A DNA stretch of 64,000 nucleotides from Vermamoeba vermiformis. Taxonomy: Eukaryota; Tubulinea; Echinamoebida. The position numbers were made by a program, and so were the translations under genes. The DNA lies in contig JBEWZL010000066.1 of assembly GCA_045837725.1 (NCBI GenBank), positions 1 to 64,000 on the forward strand. Reading direction: 5' to 3'. Of this stretch, positions 1 through 11,497 are shown piece after piece. Every line of letters starts with the position of its first letter. The stretch's first letter is position 1. Under the pieces are notes generated by a model, which worked only from the letters and a program-made list of their open reading frames with translations, did no database searches and was not told the origin of the DNA.

Positions 1-130
1 GAATATTTACGGGTAAGATGGTTGCCGTCTCAGCAGGTTTTTTAATTGAAAATTATGCTTTTAATTGTCTGTTTCAAAATTTAACAGATCGTTTTCTCGC
101 GCGCAGAAGGACCCAACGATTTCTGCTTTC

Positions 131-460
131 AATCGTCTTTGCGCGGAGACGAGATGCAAGACTTTGTGTTTTTTTGACATCGTCTCCACGTGGAGACGAC
201 CTACAGGACTTTGTTTTTTTGTGAGATCGTCTCCACGTGGAGACGACCTGCAGGACTTTGTTTTTTTCTTGGATCGTCTCCGCGTGGAGACGACCTACAG
301 GACTTTGTTTTTTTGTGAGATCGTCTCCACGTGGAGACGACCTGCAGGACTTTGTTTTTTTTGTGAGATCGTCTCCGCGTGGAGACGACCTGCAGGACTT
401 TGTTTTTTTCTTGGATCGTCTCCGCGTGGAGACGACCTACAGGGCTTTGTTTTTTTGAGA
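131..460. repeat. 47-bp tandem repeat, seven units, each with a palindrome
   Basis: Seven head-to-tail units start at 131, 178, 225, 272, 319, 367 and 414. All are 47 bp except the fifth, which is 48 bp because of one extra T. The first unit is diverged, and 87-130 may be a still older eighth copy. Each unit holds a near-perfect 18-bp palindrome of the form CGTCTCCACGTGGAGACG, then CTGCAGGACTT or CTACAGGACTT, then a T7-T8 run. Units alternate A or G at the palindrome centre; the G form would still pair as G-U in RNA. The centre of the A form is CACGTG (an E-box or G-box). Apparent reading frames across it exist only because the unit lacks stops. No function is known. Confidence 0.95.
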
Positions 461-623
461 ATGTCACTCAGGGTGAGACTTCTTTTTTTTTCCCGCAGAT
501 AATTTGCCAAAGTAAAATTTTACTTAAGTAAAAAATTGTCGGGAAGAAAATTCTTTATTTTTTTGAGGGGGGTGTCAGGGCTAGCCCTATATGGGCAAGC
601 CCACTTACATATATGAATAATGG

Positions 624-671
624 GTTGATAACGTGCCCCCGTCCACCTGGCGGACGGGGTCAGTTATCAAC
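624..671. repeat. Long imperfect hairpin
   Basis: An outer stem, GTTGATAAC at 624-632 with GTTATCAAC at 663-671, encloses an inner GC-rich stem, CCCCGTCC at 637-644 with GGACGGGG at 652-659, around a 7-nt loop. Just upstream are two smaller palindromes (GGGCTAGCCC near 578 and GGGCAAGCCC near 592). It could be a DNA cruciform, a terminator-like RNA hairpin, or the tip of a small non-autonomous element. No flanking target duplication was found. Confidence 0.75.
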
Positions 672-1192
672 TAAGGTACCAATTTCCCAGTATACAGGCT
701 ACTCTAAACATCTTGTTTATTAGCAATCACATACATTGGCCCTGGGTGGCGGCTGATTTGTATGAATGTTTGATTGGCCTCTGTGGCTGACTTGCTTCAC
801 ACCCAACTGCAGCCCCACCAGCCCTAACCCTAAAGGGTATATAATCCTGTTTGATGCTGATGTGAATGAAAATAGAATACGCAACCCCCCACCTACCCAC
901 CCCTACCCCTATAGGGTATATAATTCAAAAATATGACATTTTCCAGGCTTTAGGCCTATAAGCCTTAAATTAGCTAAGCCTAACTATATATATAATTGAC
1001 ATTGGCAAGTGAACTAAACTGAACAAAACTCCTGTAATGATCATTTGTGATAGGCTAAGTATTGCGTTGCATGGCTGGCAGGAGTGGATTCAAACACAGC
1101 TCATAGACCACCAAAAAAAACGGAAACAGACTTAAAGGAATAAGAAATACACTTTAATATGCTATATAATACAACCAATGTTCCAGTGCACT
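672..1192. other. Non-coding stretch with C-runs and two copies of an AGGGTATATAAT motif
   Basis: No convincing coding exon. The motif AGGGTATATAAT occurs twice (near 834 and 914), each time just after a C-rich palindromic box (CCCTAAAGGG or CCCTATAGGG). C-runs near 885-908 and G-runs near 567 give this end of the window a base composition unlike the gene-rich part. The two TATA-like boxes could be core promoter copies inside a repeat, but no transcript can be assigned. The right end is probably the 3' UTR of the DOMON gene. Confidence 0.5.
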
Positions 1193-4100
1193 CTAACAAC
1201 CTGAAGGATTGTCGTAGCCGTAGATCGCGACGAAGATCACAAGAGCGATGATGATGAGGAAACCAATCGCGAGCCATGCCCAAAATAGATTGCGCGATAA
1301 ATGAACTTTCTTTTTCTTGATTTTTCCTTCTGAAATTGGCAACCGTTAGAAAAGATTGTTCGTTTTAAACCGAATCTGGAACTTACCATCGATCTGCATG
1401 TCTTCAGTGTAAACCTCATTCTCGTGGGCTACTCCAATCTTAAGTTCAGCAACCATGACGATGACGAAGGTGAGGAAGCAATAAACACCGAAGAGAATAT
1501 ACGCCACGTTGGACGTTGGCATGTATACCCAAATGCCCAAGAAGATAGCCGCGAGAGCTACGATAGAAGTGATACGACCAACCCACCAGTGAATCTGATC
1601 GGGCCAGACAGGGATCTTGGTTCGTGAAGGGTCATACATTCTGTCGGCAATAGCTCCGATGATGGGCTGAGCCACGGTGCCAATGACAACGAACAGACCA
1701 ATCATTTGATGCCAACCAACTGTGAAGCCACCGTTGTAGTAGACCAAGATGAGAACAAAGGCCGCAACAACAGCGAAGCAGCCAATAGTCTGAAGCGCGA
1801 CGTGGACTTTGAACCAAAGATTGGTCACAGGCTTCATGTAACGAGCGATGTAAGTGCCGACGAAGAGCATCATCGTCCAGCCAACGATCATCAAAATACC
1901 GTGGGCCTTGAAGTAAGGATTGGTAGCTGTAGCTGCCGCCTCACAGAGTGCGTTGCTGCTGAAGAAGTTGACCAGAACATCGCCCTGCGTCGAGTGCTGG
2001 CTGTAAGACTTGGTCGCGTAGTTGACAGAGCCGTCAGAACCAACACCCCAGAGCATGTGGTACTGTTGGTCGGCAATGGTAATATCGTGCTTGTCGGTGA
2101 CTTTCAGAGGGCGTGTGAAGGTGATCGTCATCCACTTTTTGCCATTAACTTTTTCGATGAGACCTGTGACGTTGTAGAGGTACGAGTCACCGCCGAGAGC
2201 AGTGTCTTCAGTTGGCATGTCGCGCTGAGTGGCCCACGTATCGAGAGCTACAGCGTTACCACTACCATCGATCCAACCTTTGTGGTCACGTTAGTCTTGA
2301 ACTACCGCAAAAAATAGTAGGTCACATCCACGACGTACCAACAACCATGTCAGTGTTTGGCATTCCTCCATTAGTGTTCCAACCAACACCGACCCATCCA
2401 GTTGATGTCGTTCCACTGATAGTGAAAGTGATGTTCGGATCGGAGATCTTCCAGGTTGCCTTGAACGTGCCATCAGGCGAGGTGTACGAGTTACCACCGG
2501 TTGAATTTCCAGCTGCCGTAGTGGGAGATGGGGGAGGGGGAGCTACGGGGTCGAGTTTGTCAGTGTTGTCTTGTTTGGTAATGAATGAAAATCGAGAACT
2601 TACGGGAAGCAACGACAGTGCCGTTGAGGTCGAAGAAATTAACCACGACATCACCCTTGCTCGAGTGTTGTTGGAAAGTATTGGCACCATAGTTGACTGA
2701 GCCTGATTGGCCAACAGCGTACAGCAAGTGCATTGGTCCGTTCACGATAGCAATATCGCTAGTGTCGCCGGAGTTTAAGGGTCGAGTGAATATGAAGGTA
2801 GTCCATTGCGCGTTGTTGTAGGTCTCAACGTAACCTTGAACGTTCGTGACATCATTACGGCCTGAAAATAAGAATTTCGTGTCATTACCTCTTAACTATA
2901 TTTGGAAATGTTTGCATTGTTCATGAACTGAAGAATTTTAAAAATATCCGGAGTTACAACTCCTAGGGCTTACCTCCATTAGAAGTATCTTCGACGGGCA
3001 TGTTTCTGTTAGGTGACCAACGATCAGATACCACTGCGGTGTTGCTTTGATCAAGCCAACCTACGAATCCAATTTAGTTCACATTCACTCGTGATAAATT
3101 CAACCGCCGATATTGTCCGAATAAAAATTAATTAACTGATTGATGTCAAGTACGTACCAACAACCATATCAGCGTTAGGCATGCCTCCACCCATGTTCCA
3201 GCCCATGCCAACATAACCACCAGTACCAAGACCGCTCATCATGAATGTAATGTCGGTGCTGGTCAAGGTCCAGTTAGCACGGAATGTTCCATCAGGAGCA
3301 ATGAATGATGGTCCTCCGCCAGATGTAACGGGATCGCATGATGCTGCAAAGAGATTAAAAGGTAGTACTACGTAAGATACTAGGATAGGAGCCCAAATCT
3401 AAATTGTAAATTACACTAGATCAAAAGTAAAGTATCAAAAAGATATCTGTTGATTTGATTGATAAATTAAACTGAATTTGTACATAATTAGTTTAAAAAT
3501 GAATCACAGCCCTAAATTTAGTAAAGAGTGGCAAAGATTTTGCACGTGAAACCTCCGGAACTGATAAACTGTTCGCTTGCATCTAGAAGATATTATCATG
3601 ACTTTGCACGAACTTACAGTGAGCAGATAGAATGATGCCAACGAGACCACAGCGAGAAGTACCGTGTTCTTCCAATTGAATCTCTTGTCCAACAACGACA
3701 GGAGAATTAGGTTGAGCAGCATAAATAAAGTTGACGAGCTGAGAAGGGTCTATGATCTGTAAATCAAGCTTAGTACTGCGAACAGATCGAGATCGTGTAC
3801 TAAAAATTTCGAAGCCTTACGCTGTCCTCTCCCACGTCACCTGTGTTGTATTTGCGATAGAATTCCACAGCTTTTAAACTGCTTGATACTACACCACCGC
3901 CCAACACTTGAAGGTCGTTCGTGGAGTCCGTAATAGGGTTGTCATGCGAAGTCATCCTATGTGAGACAGTTCAATAAACAATTCATCATACTAAACGCAT
4001 CTAAAACTTTGATTCGCTGTCGGAATACAAATGACTTACCAACCGTCAGCTGACTTAGGAGTTGACCCGGAAAAATAAAATACCCAGGCATCTGATCCAG

Positions 4101-4445
4101 CGCCATTACTCGTCATCGCACTAGTGGTCGTAGAAGCGATACCGAGTGCGGCGTAACCTATACATAAATGTCCTTAATAACTTGCCGCTATTTATTTACT
4201 AATTTAATAAGAACTTACCATTTCCAAAAGTAGATTCGACTGCGCCATAGAAACCATCAGTTGAAGTATTCCAATAGAATTTAAACTGCAACGCATCGTT
4301 AATAATGCGACAGTTCTCGTAAGGCGGTAGCGTGTAGCCTAGTGACAGATCTAGATCAGAAACCAGCGAGCAGAGCTTTCCAGAGTTTTTTACCTTGAAT
4401 TAAGGGGACAAAAATGAGGGATAACAAAAGTAGAAGCCTTGTCAT
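1193..4445 (-). CDS. Triple-DOMON / cytochrome b561 transmembrane protein (11 exons, 775 aa)
   Basis: Predicted plasma-membrane electron-transfer protein of the DOMON-cytochrome b561 (FRRS1-like ferric reductase) type. Exons on the minus strand: 4394-4445, 4219-4338, 4040-4157, 3821-3956, 3618-3756, 3158-3343, 2974-3060, 2604-2861, 2339-2542, 1387-2277, 1193-1329. Phases agree and total 2328 nt. A signal peptide (MTRLLLLLSLIFVPLIQ) is followed by three DOMON domains; the last two share the pattern APDGTF..W....I.F and SVNYG/A. The b561 core has the four expected heme-ligand histidines: KAHGILM, FKVHVALQ, GWHQMIG and DQIHWWVG. A lysine-rich loop and a last helix end in YDNPSGC. Family members usually have one DOMON, so three is unusual. 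Substrate unknown. Confidence 0.85.
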
Positions 4446-5211
4446 GTTGTGCTTGTGCTTGTGCTGCTCTTGTGTCAATTAAATAAAATGAGTCCTGTCT
4501 CGCTTTAAATTTCCTGCGGTTCACTGAACGAACATGCAATGAATTGGAAATACACTCCGAAGTTACTGAACTGTATCATTTTGATTCGTTACCCGTTGCA
4601 CTTAATCTCCTAAATTATACTTAGCATTAGTGATCATATTCTGAGATCGTAGCATCACGAATAATCAACTTTGGTACTTTGCAAAACAAGCGCAAGGGTG
4701 AATTACGTGCGATTTACAAGCATTTGTACCGTAAAAAAGTAGTGCGCTGGTAACTTACTTGACTACAGCATACTGTGGACAGCCAGCACATTCTTAGATT
4801 CGTTGTGCGGTGGCCTACGAAGAATGCACGATTCATCAATCGGTTGATCAGAATCAAATCTGAACCGTCGAAGCCCAGTTGTAGTTTGCCAATCCTTGTA
4901 ATGAAATAACGCAATTAGTAATATGATCAGGCGAATCAATTATTGGAATAGCCCTTACTGCAGTGTGGACCCATCTAGCCATCTAGATGGTAAGTGCTAG
5001 TAGCAAGCTCAATTTATAAAATGTCGCAATATAATGTTCATGGTAATAACGTATACGGCAATCGTTTGATGATAAGAGTGAAAGATGGGTAAATTTTAAA
5101 TCTGTGGATTAGCTAATCCAAACCGCTGCAATAATCCGCAGCAACAATCGATCGATCAAGCAATGAAAATAATATATTAACTATCATACCATATGCATAT
5201 TTATTCCAACT
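4446..5211. other. Intergenic, with a possible unresolved small plus-strand gene near 4630-4910
   Basis: Upstream of the DOMON gene start. On the plus strand, a stretch from about 4630 stays open to 4748. It could be joined across a 33-nt GT-AG intron (4749-4781) to a second open stretch ending in ATG AAA TAA near 4912. The combined product is basic, with segments such as QNKRKGELRAIYKHLYRKK and VVRWPTKNARFINRLIRIK. No start exon could be matched in phase and no family was recognised. A 12-bp palindrome CCATCTAGATGG lies near 4978. Treat as a possibility only. Confidence 0.25.
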
Positions 5212-6317
5212 TCACTTGCGGTTTAACACGCGCTGAGGGAGTCGAAGGAAAAGCAGCGTTCCAACGCCAAGACCAATGAGCGCGTTCTGATAGTTAATCT
5301 CTTTGATGAAGTCATCCATTGAATTTCTCCCTTCAATGATCGCTTTGAACGGTAACAAAGATGTCTGAAACAAGACTTTAGATCCGCTTTCGGTGGATCC
5401 TTTTTTGAACACACTTACCTTATTATAGAAGTTCTCGGAGAGAGTTTCTTTCTCGCGCATATCTTGGTGAGCGCATCCAACGAGATAAAATATAGGGAAA
5501 GGTGCCCAATACACTTAATACAATCGTGTGAGTAGAGATCAAAGCCAAGGTTTAACATGATGTTTAAAAGGTGGTTGCTACGTACCTAAATCGCCCAAAC
5601 GACCACGCTTGAAGCAGTTGGCCAAGCCCCACGTGCCCAATGCCGTGAACATAGGATGGCGCGTGACACGTAATATGCCACGTACCTCGGGATCTTTCTT
5701 CTGGCCCGGTGGAAGAGGCTTTGCGCCGGCTTGTGTAGGACTTTGATTTGCGATAGCTTGCGAGAAGATGAACAGCGCTGCTGTGTTTAGAACAGTGCCT
5801 ACTGCTCCACCGAAGGCACCCAGCTTGTGCACCACGGGGCCTGAATTTCTGCCCTTGCTGAAACAACGATGGTCAATAAATTATATTTTCAGGTAAATAA
5901 TTGCTGACGATTAAGCTTATGCGATTACAAATGGAAGATTTATCATTTTAAGTGGCTGTAGATCGCATACTACTCAAACTTACGCGAGGTAGAGAAGAGT
6001 TGTGGGGACAAATGTAGCCAACGCGATTCCCGAGTAAGCACCTTGAAATTTATCTGCTCCTCCAAATTTCTCGATAAACTGCTTTCTATTTGGCGGATGC
6101 GACATATACAAGTGGCTATCAAATTAAATTAGATTACGTTTCAAGAAAAAAATTATAAAAATGTGGAAATTATGGCCATATTGAAATCTTGCATTCTTAT
6201 ATTAAGCCATGAAGGATTAATTAAAAATTCAATTTGGATGTTGAAAATCCAATCCGGTTACCTTCCGATAAACGAGCCCCATCCAAGGGCAATAGCGCTA
6301 ATTGCCAGTTTGCTCAT
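5212..6317 (-). CDS. NnrU-family integral membrane protein (5 exons, 235 aa)
   Basis: Exons on the minus strand: 6262-6317, 5984-6115, 5586-5857, 5419-5513, 5212-5364 (708 nt, phases agree). Family signatures are clear: GSHLYMSHPPNR near residue 17, GAYSGIA, RGILRVTRHPMF around residue 125, LGDL, and GCAHQDMREKE near residue 170. The family comprises small polytopic membrane proteins that include bacterial NnrU (nitrite/nitric oxide respiration loci) and plant zeta-carotene isomerase Z-ISO, a heme enzyme. The histidines in SH and RHP are the conserved ones. A start at 6317 gives a short hydrophobic first segment (SKLAISAIALGWGSFIG). The substrate cannot be told; nothing nearby is a carotenoid gene. 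Confidence 0.8.
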
Positions 6318-6417
6318 TGTGTTGCTGATGCCGTTATTGAGTTGGGATTAGCGGAAGGTGCGGTCCGGATTTTTTTAAGGCGGAGAAACGGAAGAGATTC
6401 GTGGCACGAATTTAACT

Positions 6418-8096
6418 TCAATAGACCCGCACATCTTCTCCTGCAGTCACCTGATATCGAATGGCGAATGAAGAGCGCTCTCGGAGAGCACGCAGCACTT
6501 GATCGATGTTATTTGGTGGCTCCTGCCTGTCCGCATCTTCATCAGTGTTCCGGAATTTGAAGTAGACGAGCGACACTAGCGGGCTTAAACTCAGAAGATG
6601 CTTCGGATTTTTCATGCGCTTGGTACATATGGTGAGCATGCGCAAGTTTGCCAACGTCGTGAGTGGATCGATGGAGCTGGCACCAAGATGTGAAAAGTCA
6701 ACCAGATGCAGAACCTCCAAATTCGTAAGTGAGTGGCACAGGGTATTAATCAGACGTTGTTCCTCCATTTTTGTGGCAGTTGGCGCATAGATATTGAGTT
6801 TGGTGAGTTTAGTCAATGGCGCGATCCACTTGTCCTCTAATGAGGCGTTGGTCAAGTTGAGGCGATTGAGATTAGTCATCTTTGATATCCATTGCACATT
6901 TTGAGAAACGAGATTGTTTGCGCTCACGTGGCAAGTCTCCAGCTGAGTAAATTGTTCGAAATCCGACGAGACTACATTCCACGCAGTGATCAGAGTGAAG
7001 TGCCTAAGCTTCGATAACGCTGTAAAGGGCGTAATGGCGTTTGATCGGTAGAAATTGAGCGACAAAGACTCCAAGTTCGTCAAACGGAGTATGCTGTCCA
7101 CTTCCGCCTGTGATCCGACGGCATTGATCCCAAGACTGGTCAAGCACTTCTGTAATGTTGACAAGTGGCTAAATAAACGTGGTCTAGAGTCTAATCTTCG
7201 CACGATAATAACGAGCTCGTTCAAATTGGTCAGCAGGGGCAAGCTCAACCAATCGCTGACATTATCTGCCACGTGCAATTCTAGCGACATTAAGCCTGTT
7301 ATAGATGCTATTTCACTGAGATTAAACTGTCGGAATGTGTTGGTGAATTTAAGTTGAGTTAGGTTTGCAAAAGCAGGCAGGCGGATCTGCGCATTCTGGG
7401 CGGGATTGTCACTATCGTAGCAGGCCAAGGCTTGTAGATTAGGGCACTCCGCGGCACACTCGAGTATCTTGTTCGACAAGGGCGAACAAATGAGGTGTTG
7501 AAGGCGTGGCATCTTCGTCAGGACGTTGGGACACCAGTACTCTGCGGAGGGCACGAGATCGGGATCCAAACTCTCCAATGTGCAATTTAATCGTGTTAAA
7601 TGTCTTAATTGTCCCACATGTGATGTTAATTCGTAGCTAAGAAAGCCGGTATCATCCAAGCTGTTGAAGAGTGAGAACTGTTGCAGACGTGTCAACCGTG
7701 TTAGATCCGCGAAGGCACTGATGTCCTTGATGGGGGACGTGATAAACAGCCTTTCTAAATTTGGTAAGTTGCTGATGCGAGACACGAACTGGCTGCGGAC
7801 TCTTCGCCAAGACAAATCTAAAGTGCGGATTGACTGCAGGGCATTTTTAAACCAAAGTTTGGATACTGAAAGTGTGGTAAAAATATACCAGCTCGGTAAA
7901 TAGGAGCAGATATGAATTATTAGCTCGTTTGGCAGTTGATCAAATCCAGATCCGTTATTTAATTTTCTTCTCTAGATTAAATTACATCATTAATACTTCT
8001 CAAATTAAATAATTCTTATTAATTTGTGTAATAAGATAATACCTTTTCAGCGCGAGTGTTTGGTTTCTGTTGCGGGTTAGATTGCCTTCGTTTCAT
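6418..8096 (-). CDS. F-box / leucine-rich repeat protein (2 exons, 535 aa)
   Basis: Exon 1 is 8043-8096 and exon 2 is 6418-7971, with a 71-nt intron. The N-terminus is basic (MKRRQSNPQQK). The F-box follows at about residues 29-65: DQLPNELIIHICSYLP, then VSKLWFKN. The rest is a long run of irregular leucine-rich repeats (units such as LTRLTRLQQFSL, LTNLNELVIIV, LTKLTKLNIYAP) to a short acidic and basic tail. F-box proteins link SKP1-CUL1 ubiquitin ligases to substrates, with LRRs binding the substrate; that is inferred from the family. A similar F-box/LRR design occurs at 40736-43664, and other F-box genes follow immediately upstream. Confidence 0.85.
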
Positions 8097-8347
8097 GTCT
8101 GTCGGCTAACAAGACAGCAAGCCTTTAAACGACCATAATTTTGGCACTATATTGTTGATGCAATAGATCAAAACAAAAATAGACCGTGATTTTTTGGTGT
8201 CGACTTTTTGGCGGATCACGTGCCAGGCTGTGCGCTGACCCATGCGCTCGATAATCTTGGTGCTTCGCTATAATATTGGCGTTCGATCTATAGTCGCAGA
8301 AGTTTGACCTGCAGAGGTTGGAGGTAGCATAATATGAAGTCTCGCCG

Positions 8348-9673
8348 TCACATCACCAAGCATCTCCGTTTAACTTTGTATCGCACGTCTGCTTCGACTG
8401 GCTCGTGGCGCCAAAGCCATGCGCTAGGACAACATCGTTAATTATATTACTATAACGTGAACTAAAATCTTGTTATTACCATTTGGCACGCAAAGCGTCT
8501 TCGGTAATCGACTGCATTGCTTGCTCCAGTGTCTCATAGTTGATCGATGAGACCTCGTAGTACTTCATGTGAACTAGAGAGGCGAGGTACTAGAAGGGAA
8601 GACTAATGAATATTCTGGTTGTCTCACACGTGCGTTGACTTACTCTTGCTTCAATAACAGACACTTGACGCCCCTGTTGAGCATCAGATTTCAATCCGAT
8701 CAACACAAATGTAGCATTCTCCCGGATGTAGCTCTTGTTCTCGTAACACAGCCGCATCCACTCGTCCATGTCCTCAAAGGATTTTCTGTCATCGATCGCG
8801 AACATGAATGCGATTAAATCCGTATTCTTGTAGAAACTTGATATAAACTTGTAGAATCTACGTTGCTATACAAACACCCATTAGAACAGAGTCGCGTTGG
8901 CTTGATATCTTACATCTGGAGGATCCCACTGTAGACATCGATTAGAACAAGACAACTAAGAAATTATATCGATATATCGTACCGCTTGTAGTATTACTTC
9001 TACCCCGTCAACATATTGCAGCCTTCGGATTCGCTGCAACCACGGGTTAGTCACGCCACGTAAAACTTGGTTTAAACCGTACAAAATCACCAGCAACGTA
9101 TGATTCATAATCGGGGGCATATTTGGCACTCTAAAGACGCTAGATTAGGTCGTAAGAGAGGGTTAGTCTCCGAATTTACCGAGAACGAATCCACGAAAGT
9201 GGTTTTGCCAACGCCTGGACTGCCACTTAATAGCATCTTTAACACATAGTAATCTGCATAATCGGGCTTCGAAGTAACACCGATGCGCTTTTCCCAACTA
9301 AACCGTGTGATTAATTTTCGCGATCTAGATCAAATTGTGTCTCGTACCATTCATGGATTTCTTCGTCCGTTGCTTTTTGAACATTTATTTCTCGAAAGAA
9401 ATTGAAATAATCTGTAATCAAATTTGCAGGTTTATCGTTAAAATAAATTGAAATAATTAAAAGGCTAATTTGCCTCCAAGTGGGTAAAATTGACTTACTT
9501 TTGTTGAGGTCATAGCCAAAAAAATTAGAAATATTTTCTTCTTGCACTAGATTGGAGAAGGACTTGCAAATTCGTCTGATCGCAATTAAATCCGTTATTT
9601 GGTCGACAAAACGAATTATATTACACCATATTTCAGGTGGAAGTGAATTATATGGATTAACGTTGCGTTCCAT
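8348..9673 (-). CDS. F-box fused to a Ras/Rab-like small GTPase with a C-terminal CaaX box (9 exons, 292 aa)
   Basis: Exons on the minus strand: 9499-9673, 9348-9411, 9180-9297, 9083-9130, 8983-9033, 8914-8928, 8644-8865, 8480-8589, 8348-8423 (879 nt, phases agree). The N-terminus is an F-box: YNSLPPEIWCNIIRFV, then IRRICKSF. A Ras fold follows with P-loop GSPGVGKTT, switch-I-like YVAGDFRIRRLQYVDG, G3 region WDPPDQRR (canonical WDTAGQE) from a 15-nt exon, and G4 GLKSD (canonical NKxD). The end is RRCLVM, a basic stretch plus CaaX box, suggesting farnesylation. Altered G3 and G4 suggest weak or absent GTP hydrolysis. If the last intron is retained, translation stops at 8476 and the CaaX box is lost. 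Confidence 0.75.
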
Positions 9674-9700
9674 TCGCCTAACAACAATATATTACAAATT

Positions 9701-11359
9701 TTATTGCATTTCCTTCTCGCCCGCAATTTTATCGTCTCTTTTAGCGCGCACAATAATCTTAAAAGGATTTGCAAAGACTTCTCGGGCAATTAAATCGAAT
9801 CCTCCGACGCCAGGGTACTTCACATGCTTCAAAATGAGGAACCAAACTTCTGCAGGAAAAATCAAGAACGCATCCGCACTCCTTGCAATGTTGTATATAA
9901 TTAGCATAGTCTTCAGTCGTACTTCTTTTTGATATTGTCTGTTTCTTTTCAATAACTTGGGTAGCTGCTTGCATCCACTGAAAGTCGTCAAGTTGGTGAT
10001 CGCGTAGTTCGTTGACAAAGATTCTACTGCTCTAGTGAGAACCTCTGAAGAAACAGAAATGTTGCCCAAAGTCAAATTCGTCAGCGATTGGTTGTCTTTT
10101 AAATACTTCATCGCATTTTCAAACATTTCTTCGTTCATTCCAACCCACACCATTGAGAGCCGCAGCAATGTAGTGTTGTGTTGTAATGCTTCAAAAATGT
10201 CTTCCATTCCATCTTTGATATTATTCCCATCCATATTTAGCTCTTGCAGCGTAGTATTGTACTTCAATATTTGTACGAGCGCATTCGAGTTTTGATGGTT
10301 GAAGCCAAAATTCAAGTTTGTGATTTGTGCCGTCTTCAATGCTTCGAATAATTCATTGCCAGCGCTTGCTCCTGCTGGGAAATTGCGCCGTAAACTAACG
10401 TACGCAAAAGTTCGGCCTTTGAATAGATCCGCTAGACATTTTCCAGCTTCTGCATCAAATCCGCGGTTGCCTTCTAAATCCAAGTGGACTATAGACTGAT
10501 TTGATTTGAGTCCGTCGCATAAAAGCTTCAATGCTGGTATTCCAATTTCGCTTTCTCGCAAGCTGAGCGATGTGAGTGACTTGCTAAGAGCCAAATTTTG
10601 CACGAATTCTTTGCAGTGCACATCGAAGTAATTGTAGCCTAAATCAAGTGCCTTCAGCCGCTGATATGGCAATAGTGATCCGATGTCGTTGAATCCTGGC
10701 GCACGTATGCTGTTGGTCTGCAAAGACAGCTCCGTCACTGAAGTATTCTTCTTTAGTGCTCGCACCAGTTGTTGAGCGCCAATATTGCCTAATTGGTTGC
10801 CTCCCAGCCATAGTCTTTGAAGTGTGGTGTTACACTCAAGGGCGTCGCAAATGACTTTCAAATCGTCTGAGCTCATTGAATTAGCTACAGCGTAAGACGC
10901 CAAGCTGAGACTGGTCAGTGTTGTGTTCTCTTTGAGCACGGGGCAAATGCAGCCGTAAGAACCAGGAGAGACGAGATTTGAAGCGAATATTAACGTCTTC
11001 AATGTAGTGTTAGTCTGGAGTGACTTGCATAGTGCTATAAATCCTGCGTCTCGAATGGCATTCTTTGAAAGGTTGAGTGACGTGATTGATCTGTTAGATC
11101 GCAACACTTCTGCAAGTAGCTCACATTGCGCGTCCGTTATCTTCCTTGAGCTTAAATCTACTCTTTTTAATTTGAAGGCTACGAAGGAAATTCCTTTTTT
11201 TAAGCAATGATACAGGTCTTCAACGGATTCCACCTAAAATAATTTGTTAAATATTTTAATTATTAAATTTGAGGGCATCCTATTATCTATTACCTCAATT
11301 TCCACGCTATTAGTAGGCACTCGCTTTTTATCCAATTTTCTATTGGTATTTTTCTTCAT
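9701..11359 (-). CDS. RNI-type leucine-rich repeat protein with an F-box-like C-terminus (2 exons, 532 aa)
   Basis: Exon 1 is 11294-11359 (22 codons, lysine-rich) and exon 2 is 9701-11233. Ribonuclease-inhibitor-type LRRs of about 28 residues run from residue 40 to 450 with the pattern LTSLSLASYAVANSMSSDDL or VTELSLQTNSIRAPGF. The C-terminal 70 residues contain FPAEVWFLILKHV, which resembles the start of an F-box but lacks the second half. An F-box at the C-terminus would be the reverse of the usual order, so this may be a remnant or chance. RNI repeats are protein-binding scaffolds. Partners are unknown. It lies directly upstream of the F-box/GTPase gene on the same strand. Confidence 0.8.
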
Positions 11360-11497
11360 TTTGGGATCTGATAATCATAGACGTGCCACCCACAAGCTAG
11401 TCAAGCGTATAATAAAAAAACTATATCTAAAGACCAAGCATTTGGTCAGGGCTTGTTGTATTCGACCAGCTGCGAAATTGATTTATTTTGAAAAGAT

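Noticed and set aside
131-460. CRISPR-like array
   Set aside because: Repeats are directly adjacent with no unique spacers, in a eukaryotic context.
18-510. Several overlapping reading frames on both strands
   Set aside because: They run through the 47-bp tandem repeat, which simply lacks stop codons; products are repetitive and frame-shifted copies of each other.
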